From NCBI GenBank assembly GCA_003058525.1, contig QBVD01000042.1, positions 102,540 through 166,539 of the forward strand: a stretch of 64,000 nt of DNA, read 5' to 3'. The position numbers were made by a program, and so were the translations under genes. Positions 38,004 through 46,278 of this stretch are shown here, piece by piece (positions within the stretch are counted from its first letter, which is position 1; each line of letters begins with the position of its first letter). The notes under the pieces are model-generated. The model saw only the letters and a program-made list of their open reading frames with translations. It was not told the origin of the DNA and made no database searches. Source of the stretch: a gamma proteobacterium symbiont of Ctena orbiculata (GTDB lineage: Bacteria; Pseudomonadota; Gammaproteobacteria; Chromatiales; Chromatiaceae).

Positions 38004-39337
38004 ATCAGATACTCATCATCGAAGACGAGGAGGTCATCCGCCGAGCAGTCAAGCGTCTGCTCGAGCGCAACGGCTATCAAATCACTGAAGCGGGTTCGGT
38101 AGAAGAGGCGCAATCCAGCCCCCTCGCCTCCTTCGACCTGATCATCAGTGATGTCAGGTTACCCGGCGCGCCCGGGACCCAAATCATCGAGGCCGCGGCA
38201 CCGGTACCGGTTCTGATCATGACCAGCTATGCCAGTATCCGTTCTGCGGTGGATGCGATGAAACTGGGGGCCATCGATTATATCGCCAAACCCTTTGACC
38301 ACGATGAGTTATTGATTGTGGTGGAGCGAATCATCAAACAAGATCGCCAGCTCCGTCAGCAAGAGTTTCTTAAATCGGAGGTGGATAAAAGCTATCCGGT
38401 ACGGGGCATGGTCGGCGACTGCCCGGCAATGATCGATGTCTTTAAACGTATCGATAAGGTAGCACCCACTGATGCCACGGTATTGATTCTCGGGGAGTCG
38501 GGCACGGGAAAGGAACTGGTCGCACGTGCACTGCATGAAAAGAGCCAGCGCAGTCAATCGCCCTTTATCGTTTTCAACTGTGCCGCTGTACCGGAGAACC
38601 AGGTGGAGATCGAGTTGTTCGGCCACCAGAATGAAGGCGAGACCCGGCGTGGCGGACTGCTTGCGAAGGCCCATGGCGGTACCCTGTTTATGGATGAGGT
38701 CGGCGAACTCTCCATGGCTGCGCAGGCTCGACTGCTACGAGTATTGCAGGGTGATGACTATAGTGCTCAGCAGGAGACGTCGAACAGTGGCCCCAATATC
38801 CGGATTATTGCCGCCACCCACAGGGATATTCGTAAATTGGTCCAACAGCAGACTTTCAGAAGCGACCTCTATTTCCGCCTGCGTGTGGTTGAAATGACCC
38901 TGCCTCCGCTTCGGGAGCGGGGCAGCGATATCAAATCGCTGGCGAAATTTCTCCTGACCAAATACTGTCGCCAGCTCAACCGTCCATCATTGAGCCTCAG
39001 CAGGAGCGCCCTCGAAGCCATCAGGCGCTACCATTGGCCCGGCAATATCAGAGAACTGGCAAATACAATCGAGCGTGCGGTTATCCTCTGCGAGGGTGAC
39101 CATATCACACCGCAGTTGCTGGCCATCGACCACCATATCACCACCAAACGCATGGACAGTAACAATCCCGCCGATAATCTATCCCTTGAAGAGTATTTTC
39201 GCCATTTTGTACTCGACAACCAGGATCATATGACCGAAACGGAGCTTGCCAAACAGCTGGGAATCAGCCGCAAAGCGCTATGGGAACGTCGACAGCGTTT
39301 CGGCATTCCCAGGGAGAAGAAGGGCAAGAAAACATGA
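38000..39337 (+). CDS. CbrB/NtrC-like response regulator lacking the GAFTGA loop
   Basis: The 445-residue protein has a receiver (about residues 1-120; acceptor Asp in 'LIISDVRLPGAPG', 'VLIMTSYASIRSAVDAMKLGA', Lys in 'DYIAKPFD'), an AAA+ domain (Walker A 'GESGTGKELVARALHEKS', about 165; Walker B 'GGTLFMDEVGEL'; arginine-finger region 'FRSDLYFRLRVVEMTLPPLRERG'), and a C-terminal Fis-type helix-turn-helix ('ETELAKQLGISRKALWERRQRF'). The stretch that should contain GAFTGA reads 'ELFGHQNEGETRRGGLL' (about 205-222), so the sigma-54 contact loop is missing. It may work with sigma-70, as regulators of the HupR/TyrR kind do. Confidence 0.88.
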   Translation: MNQILIIEDEEVIRRAVKRLLERNGYQITEAGSVEEAQSSPLASFDLIISDVRLPGAPGTQIIEAAAPVPVLIMTSYASIRSAVDAMKLGAIDYIAKPFDHDELLIVVERIIKQDRQLRQQEFLKSEVDKSYPVRGMVGDCPAMIDVFKRIDKVAPTDATVLILGESGTGKELVARALHEKSQRSQSPFIVFNCAAVPENQVEIELFGHQNEGETRRGGLLAKAHGGTLFMDEVGELSMAAQARLLRVLQGDDYSAQQETSNSGPNIRIIAATHRDIRKLVQQQTFRSDLYFRLRVVEMTLPPLRERGSDIKSLAKFLLTKYCRQLNRPSLSLSRSALEAIRRYHWPGNIRELANTIERAVILCEGDHITPQLLAIDHHITTKRMDSNNPADNLSLEEYFRHFVLDNQDHMTETELAKQLGISRKALWERRQRFGIPREKKGKKT

Positions 39338-39350
39338 GGGATCTTAACAA

Positions 39351-39515
39351 GCCGCAAATGAACGCCAATCACCGCAAATAAACGCAATTTATCTGTAGAA
39401 TGAAATCGTAATTCCCCTACGCTAAGCGTTCAGAACTCCGCAGGATGTCTCCCATAGACACAACCCTGACATACCACTTGCGATGGTTAGCGGTGATTTG
39501 CGTAAATTTGCGGTT
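39351..39515. repeat. Repeat B copy 4
   Basis: The left end reads GCCGCAAATGAACGCCAATC, then ACCGCAAATAAACGCAATTT; the right end reads GGTGATTTGCGTAAATTTGC, then GG. The arms are imperfect inverted repeats. It lies between the convergent cbrB-like and GGDEF genes and directly precedes repeat C, so the 310-base spacer is made almost wholly of repeats. Confidence 0.7.
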
Positions 39516-39526
39516 AAACCAATTGC

Positions 39527-39620
39527 CCGTAGGGTGCGGCTTGCCGCACCATTCACAAGCATGATCAGGGATACCGTAGCGCCAGAGGATGGTTTCGGTG
39601 CGGCAAGCCGCACCCTACGG
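39527..39620. repeat. Repeat C, 94-bp palindromic element
   Basis: Perfect 24-bp arms: 39527-39550, starting CCGTAGGGTGCGGCTTGCCG, and its exact reverse complement at 39597-39620. Each arm is itself partly palindromic (GTGCGGC..GCCGCAC). The 46-base centre shows no gene. The 'GTAGGGTGCGGC' kind of sequence is widespread in proteobacterial intergenic DNA. It lies just beyond the stop of the GGDEF gene on one side and repeat B4 on the other. Confidence 0.85.
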
Positions 39621-39647
39621 TGAGAAGAGGTGATCGCGGGTTAAGGA

Positions 39648-41054
39648 TCAATGCTGTGACTTTATCAGCTTGATCCAGTTCGATGTCTGCAGCAGATGCC
39701 TTTGCTTTGACAGTGGGTGGAATCCGTGACTGGTCTGGGCATGACGAAGCAACTCGTCACTGTTTTCACCGTGTTTCGGAAAGACTGACGATCCGATGGT
39801 CAGATCGAGTGTGATATTTCTGCCATTGACCTCAATTGGATTGGAGAGTCCGATACGCAACTTTTCCGAGATATGAATGACCGATTTTTCATTCTGGATA
39901 TGGGGTAATAAGAGAGCGAATTCACTACCGTCAATGCGCGAAAGAATATCGCCCTTGCGGACTTGGCGCTTAAGTCTGGCTGTAATGGTCTTTAAACATT
40001 CATCACCGGCAGTGTGGCCGTAGCGCTCATTGACCTGTTTTAAGTCCACCAACACGACATGTAAAAGACACAGCGGCGTATTGTCCTGTTTGGCCTGTGT
40101 CAGCGCAAAGCTGAGATAATCCTCGAAGAGCACCCGGCTGGGGAGTCCGGTCAGCTCATCATGGAACTCCTGATATTTGTTGAGTTCTTCGATCTTGTTG
40201 TATTGGGTGATATCACGCCCAACGCCATAGGTGCCAAAAAAGACACGTTTTTTACCCTGTTGCGTGTAGAGCCTTCTGGACTGCAGGGCCACCAGAAGGG
40301 TTTTCGGCTTCCTGCCCGGATTCTCACCATCGGGCTCTTTACAACGCAGTCTGAGCTCGACCTCCGGAAATCTGTCCGGCGCAGTACGCCGCTCTTCAAA
40401 GACATGGTGCATTCGATCGATCTGGTCGCCCTCAACCAATGAACTCCAATGCCTGCCTAAAATCTCCTGTTTTGAATATCCGGTCACTTTGGTGAAGACC
40501 GTATTCACCATGCGAAAGTTACCCTTGGTATCGAGTAGAAACTGCAGATTGGGAGCGACATCGAACATCATGCGGTGTAGATTGCTCTTGATCTCGATCT
40601 TACGTTTGACCCCCTGTCTCTGCTCCTCCTTGACCTTCTTTCTCAGACTCTCGTCTATCGCCTTGAGCAGATCGACCGGAGTCACCGGCTTGCGGATAAA
40701 GTTATCCGCCCCCTTTTTCAGCGATTTAATCGCATCATCCATGGAGGGATCACCGGATATGGTGATAATACGTGTCTTCAACCCACGCTTGTGAATGAAA
40801 TCCATGACCTTATAGCCGTCCGCCACCGGCATGTGAAGGTCCAGCAAAACCACATCGAAAGGCTTGGAAATCAAAAGACCCGCGGCCTTTGCCCCATCCT
40901 CGGCGGTGTGTACATCATACCCCCAACTGGCCACCATCATAGCCAGGCTATCCGCATGACGAGATTCATCATCTACAATCAGCAAGCGCCCCTTAAGTGA
41001 TGATTTCGCTTTCTTCGGATCTTCTTTGTTTTGCATGAGTGTTGCTTCCATCAA
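39648..41054 (-). CDS. Response regulator with PAS and degenerate GGDEF domains
   Basis: The 468-residue protein has an N-terminal receiver (about residues 22-140; acceptor Asp in 'DVVLLDLHMPVADGYKV', Lys in 'DNFIRKPVTP'), a PAS domain (about 165-290; 'FLLDTKGNFRMVNTVFTKVTGYSKQEILGRHW') and a C-terminal diguanylate-cyclase domain (about 305-450; 'EFHDELTGLPSRVLFEDYLSFAL'). The active-site motif reads DGSEF, not GGDEF, so c-di-GMP synthesis is doubtful and the domain may bind GTP or be a scaffold. Two in-frame Met near the N-terminus are alternative starts. No partner kinase is encoded next to it, although the cbrAB-like genes lie convergent to it. Confidence 0.85.
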   Translation of the reverse strand: MMEATLMQNKEDPKKAKSSLKGRLLIVDDESRHADSLAMMVASWGYDVHTAEDGAKAAGLLISKPFDVVLLDLHMPVADGYKVMDFIHKRGLKTRIITISGDPSMDDAIKSLKKGADNFIRKPVTPVDLLKAIDESLRKKVKEEQRQGVKRKIEIKSNLHRMMFDVAPNLQFLLDTKGNFRMVNTVFTKVTGYSKQEILGRHWSSLVEGDQIDRMHHVFEERRTAPDRFPEVELRLRCKEPDGENPGRKPKTLLVALQSRRLYTQQGKKRVFFGTYGVGRDITQYNKIEELNKYQEFHDELTGLPSRVLFEDYLSFALTQAKQDNTPLCLLHVVLVDLKQVNERYGHTAGDECLKTITARLKRQVRKGDILSRIDGSEFALLLPHIQNEKSVIHISEKLRIGLSNPIEVNGRNITLDLTIGSSVFPKHGENSDELLRHAQTSHGFHPLSKQRHLLQTSNWIKLIKSQH

Positions 41055-41151
41055 ACTACAGCTATAATTTCACACTTCTGACTATACCATGAACCATCGT
41101 ATCCAATTAGGAAATGGAGTCATCAATGAGGGTCAAATAAGAAATACAATC

Positions 41152-41610
41152 TTAAGAAGAGTTCATAATCCTATGTTTTGCAGCGATAAAATCACTGTGA
41201 GATACGTGGATCAAATCGGCCAGCCTACGAATGACATGCTCTTCATAATGGTGTAGTGCCTGATCGGCGAAGGCTACCCGCCAGAATGCCTCCACCACTT
41301 TTACCTTCTGTTCTGCCGAATAGTGTTCATTGATCAGGCGTGTAAACTGAAAATAGTCGGTGGACTCTTGATGCTCCTGCCTGGCAAGCGCTATCAGCTG
41401 CTCTGCCGAGACCCTGTTCAAGGCAAACTGTTTCTGTATCGCATTCAGAATGGCATGCCGCTCTTCAGGCGCATTTTCATAATCCGCCTCGGCAATTTCG
41501 ATCAACAATACCACAACCGCCAACCTTATCGAATGCTCCAACTGCTCTCTCTCTTCTTCAACACCTGGTATGAGATAGCTATCGAAAAAATCTTTGATTG
41601 CTTTGATCAT
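41152..41610 (-). CDS. TerB-like protein
   Basis: The 152-residue protein is mainly helical with a TerB-like arrangement: 'LAVVVLLIEIAEADYENAPEERHAIL' and 'KVKVVEAFWRVAFADQALHHYEEHVIRRLADLI', including the acidic 'AEAD' and 'FADQALHHYEE' segments seen in metal-binding TerB proteins. I use ATG at 41610 ('MIKAIKDFFDSYLIPG'), as the longer frame adds an unlikely 31-residue N-terminus. The function is unknown; other tellurite-resistance genes are not present. Confidence 0.75.
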   Translation of the reverse strand: MIKAIKDFFDSYLIPGVEEEREQLEHSIRLAVVVLLIEIAEADYENAPEERHAILNAIQKQFALNRVSAEQLIALARQEHQESTDYFQFTRLINEHYSAEQKVKVVEAFWRVAFADQALHHYEEHVIRRLADLIHVSHSDFIAAKHRIMNSS

Positions 41611-42166
41611 CTGGTTTTTACCAAAAAAAGTCCGCACTGCCTGGTCATATAGTCGACAACTTGCTGACCGTCGAGATCCACCATATTGAAAGCAGGCCGG
41701 CATTTCTTGTCAGGCGGGTTACGGATCGGTCTGAAATTATGTTATCACGGGAGAATGAAAGCATCCTCTGATCCAACCCGCTATCGATCTCCGAGTATGA
41801 CCGGTGAGATCGGGCAACCGTTTTCCGCTCCTTCCCACAAGCATGGAAAAAAAATGTTTCTTACCGATGGAAACGCATAACGATTCTTTCAGTTACATAC
41901 CCTATACACCGACGTTACCTATCGTAACGAAGATGCTGCCATGCAGCATAAAGATTTGACGCTTAACTTATTGTTTTATTTGACAATATCCAGTTTATCG
42001 CCACAAAATAGTGCATTGTGTGATCGCTATCGGCGCGGTAACACAACATGGTGTTTGTTCACTTCAGGGATAGATCATCTCGCTTCACTCGATAACGACA
42101 GGAGTCATGGCAAGTGACAGACACGCTTAATGACAGAACTTATTTATATGGCGGAGTGATCATGAC
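41611..42166. promoter_or_regulatory. Intergenic regulatory region of the Na+/solute symporter genes
   Basis: This 556-base spacer has no convincing gene; a 64-codon frame at 41686-41880 has no recognisable product. It contains the palindrome CGTTACCTATCGTAACG (41913-41929, perfect 6-base arms), AT-rich DNA (about 41955-42000) and an inverted repeat AACACAACATGGTGTTT near 42041-42057. The gene at 42167 has the start ACATGAATAAA. I could not choose a promoter with confidence; the long, structured leader suggests regulated expression. Confidence 0.45.
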
Positions 42167-42421
42167 ATGAATAAAACTGCTGAACAGTATTGGAAAGCCA
42201 ATATTCGCTTAGTAAGCATCTTACTGACGATTTGGTTTATCTGCTCGTTCCTATTCGGCATCATCTTAGTGGAACCGCTGAATACCATTAAGATCGGTGG
42301 TGTCGGATTGGGATTCTGGTTTGCTCAGAACGGCTCGATCTATACCTTTCTGGTGCTGATCTACGTCTACGCTAAACGCATGAATGCTCTGGATGTCGAA
42401 TTTGACGTCCATGAGGACTAA
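42167..42421 (+). CDS. Small subunit of Na+/solute symporter (DUF4212)
   Basis: The 84-residue protein has two membrane segments (about residues 17-38 and 45-70) and fits the DUF4212 family ('AEQYWKANIRLVSILLTIWFICSFLFGIIL', 'GFWFAQNGSIYTFLVLIYVYAKRMN'). Such genes sit directly before a large SSS symporter gene of the VC_2705 type. The large-subunit start is 16 bases after this stop, behind a GGGGGAAA ribosome-binding region. It is presumably an inner-membrane accessory chain. Confidence 0.9.
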   Translation: MNKTAEQYWKANIRLVSILLTIWFICSFLFGIILVEPLNTIKIGGVGLGFWFAQNGSIYTFLVLIYVYAKRMNALDVEFDVHED

Positions 42422-42437
42422 TGGGGGAAACTGACTC

Positions 42438-44222
42438 ATGGATCTGCAAACATTAACTTATATCGTAGTCGGCGCGACCTTCGCCCTCTACATCGGCATC
42501 GCCTTCTGGGCACGCGCGGGAACCACTGGTGAGTTCTATGCGGCTGGCCGGGGTGTACACCCTGTCGCCAACGGTATGGCGACCGCCGCTGACTGGATGT
42601 CCGCCGCTTCCTTTATATCGATGGCAGGCCTGATCGCCTTTAATGGCTACGGCGCTTCCGTCTTCCTGATGGGTTGGACCGGTGGTTACGTGCTCCTGGC
42701 ACTGCTGCTCGCTCCCTATCTGCGTAAGTTCGGCAAGTTCACCGTACCCGAGTTCATCGGTGATCGTTACTACTCGCGTACTGCGCGTATTGTCGCGGTC
42801 ATCTGCCTGATCATCGCCTCGATCACTTATGTAATCGGACAGATGAAGGGCATCGGCGTCGCCTTCTCTCGTTTTCTCGAGACCGAATACGACACCGGCC
42901 TCTACATCGGCATGGGCATAGTCTTCATCTATGCCGTAATGGGCGGAATGAAGGGTATCACCTATACCCAGATCGCCCAGTACTGTGTGTTGATCTTCGC
43001 CTACACCGTACCGGCGATCTTCATCTCCCTGAACATTACCGGCAACCCGATCCCGCAGTTGGGAATCGGCAGCTCCATGGCCGATGGTTCAGGCACCTAC
43101 ATGATGGATCGTCTCGATCAGGTGGTGACCGATCTGGGCTTTAACCAGTACACGACTCAGGTCATGGGCAGCAAGCTGAACATGTTTGTCTATACCCTCT
43201 CCCTGATGATCGGTACTGCGGGTCTGCCCCACGTTATCATTCGATTCTTCACGGTACCCAAGGTTAAGGATGCTCGTTCCTCAGCCGGCTGGGCGCTGGT
43301 CTTCATCGCCATTCTCTACACCACAGCACCTGCTGTCGGTTCCATGGCCCGTTTGAACCTGATGAACACCATCCAGACCGGTGAAGTCGGAAGCGCCGAA
43401 GGCAACATTGAAATCGCCAAGGTGCCTCAATGGATGCTCAACTGGCAGAAGACCGGTCTGTTGCAGTGGGAAGACAAGAACGGCGACGGACGTATCCAGT
43501 ACTACAACGAGAAGAACAAGGAGTTCGCAGCCAAGGCCGAGAGCTACGGTTGGAAGGGTAACGAGATGACCAAGGTCGACCGTGACATCATGGTATTGGC
43601 CAATCCTGAAATCGCCAATCTGCCCAACTGGGTTGTTGCACTGGTGGTCGCAGGTGGTCTCGCTGCCGCCCTCTCCACCGCTGCCGGTCTGTTGCTGGCG
43701 ATCTCCTCCTCTATCTCTCATGACCTCCTGAAGGGCGTTTTCATGCCCGACATTTCAGAGAAGAATGAGTTGATGGCGGGTCGTATCGCCATGGCGGGTG
43801 CAATCGGCCTGGCCGGTTACTTCGGTCTCCACCCACCGGATTTCGCAGCCGGCACCGTGGCCATCGCCTTCGGTCTGGCGGCAAGCTCCATCTTCCCTGT
43901 ACTGATGATGGGTATCTTCTATAAGAAGATGAACCGTGCAGGTGCGATCTGGGGCATGATCTCCGGTATCGGCGTCACCATGCTGTATGTGTTCCAGCAC
44001 AAGGGCATCATGTTCATTCCGGGCACCTCGTTCCTCGGTGATCTGGGCCCGAACTGGTTCCTCGGCATTTCGCCAAACGCCTTTGGCGCCATCGGTGCGA
44101 TAGTGAATTTCGCGGTCGCCATCGCTGTCTCCAAGGTCACGACTCCACCGCCGGAACACATCCAGCACCTGGTGGAAGATATCCGTGTACCTAAAGGCGC
44201 AGGTGCTGCCACCGATCACTAA
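42438..44222 (+). CDS. Na+/solute symporter, acetate-permease-like (VC_2705/ActP-related)
   Basis: The 594-residue protein has about 13 membrane segments of the SSS/SLC5 fold ('GEFYAAGRGVHPVANGMATAADWMSAASFISMAGLIAF', 'GTAGLPHVIIRFFTVPKVKDARSS', 'LAAALSTAAGLLLAISSSISHDLLKG'). Similarity to acetate permease and the nearby acs gene favour acetate or a related monocarboxylate. A roughly 70-residue hydrophilic insertion (about 315-385) contains an EF-hand-like loop 'DKNGDGRIQ' (Asp346 first), so calcium binding is possible. An intrinsic terminator follows at 44250. Confidence 0.9.
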   Translation: MDLQTLTYIVVGATFALYIGIAFWARAGTTGEFYAAGRGVHPVANGMATAADWMSAASFISMAGLIAFNGYGASVFLMGWTGGYVLLALLLAPYLRKFGKFTVPEFIGDRYYSRTARIVAVICLIIASITYVIGQMKGIGVAFSRFLETEYDTGLYIGMGIVFIYAVMGGMKGITYTQIAQYCVLIFAYTVPAIFISLNITGNPIPQLGIGSSMADGSGTYMMDRLDQVVTDLGFNQYTTQVMGSKLNMFVYTLSLMIGTAGLPHVIIRFFTVPKVKDARSSAGWALVFIAILYTTAPAVGSMARLNLMNTIQTGEVGSAEGNIEIAKVPQWMLNWQKTGLLQWEDKNGDGRIQYYNEKNKEFAAKAESYGWKGNEMTKVDRDIMVLANPEIANLPNWVVALVVAGGLAAALSTAAGLLLAISSSISHDLLKGVFMPDISEKNELMAGRIAMAGAIGLAGYFGLHPPDFAAGTVAIAFGLAASSIFPVLMMGIFYKKMNRAGAIWGMISGIGVTMLYVFQHKGIMFIPGTSFLGDLGPNWFLGISPNAFGAIGAIVNFAVAIAVSKVTTPPPEHIQHLVEDIRVPKGAGAATDH

Positions 44223-44249
44223 TCAAAAACTCTAAAGCAGTAACTAAGT

Positions 44250-44273
44250 GCCCCGCTTCGGCGGGGCCTTTTT
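44250..44273 (+). terminator. Intrinsic terminator after the symporter gene
   Basis: GCCCCGC (44250-44256) and GCGGGGC (44261-44267) form a perfect 7-bp GC stem with a TTCG tetraloop, followed by CTTTTT to 44273. This is a strong Rho-independent terminator and closes the DUF4212-symporter transcript before the CBS/DUF294 gene. Confidence 0.9.
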
Positions 44274-44404
44274 AACTGCAACGCATACACATTGTGTAGT
44301 GACTATCCACCAGCCTGGTACCAGGGGGCTGTTGAATAGTTACAAAATGAACATTTTTAACCATACTACTGGGATTCAATTCCAGCCGTATGCGAGCCAC
44401 TCCT

Positions 44405-46276
44405 ATGGAAATCGAACTGGTCGAGATTCGCGATTTTCTGGCACAACGCCCTCCCTTCGATGCCCTGCCCGAAGAGCAACTCAATCAACTTCCCAAGTCC
44501 CTCGAAATTCGCTATCTGCGCCGCGGGAGCCTGTTCCCACCCGCTGATACGACCCAGGGGTTCATCTATATCCTGCGCAGTGGCGCCATCGAACTTCGTG
44601 ATGATGAGGATAACCTGGTGGAGAAGTTGGCTGAGGGTGGCCTCTACACCACCGATTGCCAATTGATCGATTTCAGCAGGGCGAGCCACGGCCTGGCGGT
44701 CGAGGATAGCCTGATCTATCAATTGCCGTGCTACGTATTGAAAACGTTACGCAAGACGGAGCCGGCTTTCGACCGCCATTTCGCAGAATCGATCAGGGAT
44801 CGGCTGAAACAGGCCGTTAGAACCCTGCAGGACTACGGAGACGAGAAAAATTGCGTCGCGGAGATGACTGTGGAGGTCTCCGATCTGATCAAGAAGACAC
44901 CGGTCACCATCGATATCAACAGCACCATCCGCCAGGCGGCGGAGTTGATGAGTGACAAAAATGTCTCTTCGGTGATGATCCTGAAAGGAACGCAACTGGC
45001 AGGCGTCATCACCGACAGGGATCTGCGCAAACGCTGTATTGCGGCAGGTGTCTCCGTCGATCAACCAGTCAGCCAGATCATGACCACCAACCTGGAGACC
45101 ATCCAGGAAGGCACCATGGCAATCCAGGCATTGATGACCATGACGCGGCTCCATGTGCATCATCTTCCTGTAAAAAAGGGAGATGAGGTTGTCGGCATGT
45201 TGACCGCAACCGATCTGGCGCGGCACCAATCCACGAATTCGGCCTACCTGGCCAGTGATATCCGCAAGGCCGCCACTGTGGAAGACCTGGCTCACGTTAG
45301 CGAACGGCTGCCTGACCTTCAGTTCCATCTCGCCAATTCCAATGCCTCCGCACTACACATCGGCGAAGCCATATCCTCTATCACCGATTCATTGACTGCA
45401 CGCCTGATCGAGATGGCTGAGGCCGAACTAGGACCGCCACCGGTACGTTACGTCTGGTTATGCGGGGGTTCTCAGGCGCGTGGTGAACAGACATCCCACT
45501 CCGATCAGGACAATGCCATGCTGATATCGGATGAGATGAAACCTGAGCACGCGGACTATTTTGAGCGCCTGGCGAATCGGGTCTCCGACGGTCTGAATGC
45601 ATGCGGTTTCATCTACTGCCCCGGTGATGCCATGGCGACGAATCCGAAATGGCGGCAGACACTGCAGATCTGGCGAAAGTACTTCAATGCCTGGATCAAC
45701 AAACCCGAACCGATGGCGTTGATGCTGTCGAGTATCTTTTTCGACCTGCGCCCCATCTATGGCGAAGTAGAGCTCTTCAACGAATTGCAAGGCGATATTC
45801 TCAGCAAAACCCGCGGTAACGGCATCTTCACCGCCTACATGGCGGCAAATGCCCTGCATCACCGACCACCGCTCGGTTTCTTCCGCACCTTCGTTCTGAT
45901 CCATGACGGTAAACATGATGACACCTTCGACATCAAGCACCGGGGCATCGTACCCATCACCGATATCGCCCGCGTATTCGCGCTTGATCAGGGACTCACA
46001 CCCGTGAATACCACAGAGAGGCTGGAGGCTGCGGCGGAAACGACTGTCCTCAGCCGAGACATGGGAGAGAACCTGGTCGATGCATTGGAGTTTATTGCCA
46101 GTATCCGCATCTATCACCAGGCCGAGCAGATCCGTAAAGGGCTAAAACCGGACAACTACCTGTCACCGGAAGAACTTTCAGATCTGGAACGCAGGCACTT
46201 GAAAGACGCCTTCAGGGTAATCCAGGAGATGCAGGACGCCATGGAAAACCGCTACCAGGGTGGACGTTTCGTATAG
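44405..46276 (+). CDS. Cyclic-nucleotide-binding / CBS / DUF294 putative nucleotidyltransferase
   Basis: The 623-residue protein has a cNMP-binding-like domain (about residues 1-140), two CBS domains (about 160-275; 'VTIDINSTIRQAAELMSDKNVSSVMIL', 'TTNLETIQEGTMAIQALMTMTRLHVHHLPV'), and a DUF294 putative nucleotidyltransferase (about 340-480; 'VWLCGGSQARGEQTSHSDQDNAMLI') with a C-terminal helical domain. Such proteins are found beside the VC_2705-type symporter and a PolC-like exonuclease in many bacteria. It likely senses a nucleotide and perhaps modifies a target, but none is known. ATG at 44405 is preferred to 44390. Confidence 0.85.
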   Translation: MEIELVEIRDFLAQRPPFDALPEEQLNQLPKSLEIRYLRRGSLFPPADTTQGFIYILRSGAIELRDDEDNLVEKLAEGGLYTTDCQLIDFSRASHGLAVEDSLIYQLPCYVLKTLRKTEPAFDRHFAESIRDRLKQAVRTLQDYGDEKNCVAEMTVEVSDLIKKTPVTIDINSTIRQAAELMSDKNVSSVMILKGTQLAGVITDRDLRKRCIAAGVSVDQPVSQIMTTNLETIQEGTMAIQALMTMTRLHVHHLPVKKGDEVVGMLTATDLARHQSTNSAYLASDIRKAATVEDLAHVSERLPDLQFHLANSNASALHIGEAISSITDSLTARLIEMAEAELGPPPVRYVWLCGGSQARGEQTSHSDQDNAMLISDEMKPEHADYFERLANRVSDGLNACGFIYCPGDAMATNPKWRQTLQIWRKYFNAWINKPEPMALMLSSIFFDLRPIYGEVELFNELQGDILSKTRGNGIFTAYMAANALHHRPPLGFFRTFVLIHDGKHDDTFDIKHRGIVPITDIARVFALDQGLTPVNTTERLEAAAETTVLSRDMGENLVDALEFIASIRIYHQAEQIRKGLKPDNYLSPEELSDLERRHLKDAFRVIQEMQDAMENRYQGGRFV

Positions 46277-46278
46277 TT

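Noticed and set aside
41686..41880. 64-codon plus-strand frame between the TerB-like and DUF4212 genes
   Set aside because: No ribosome-binding site or recognisable motif; its composition looks non-coding.
42120..42166. Riboswitch or leader RNA before the symporter pair
   Set aside because: There is some inverted-repeat structure upstream, but it matches no riboswitch class I know.
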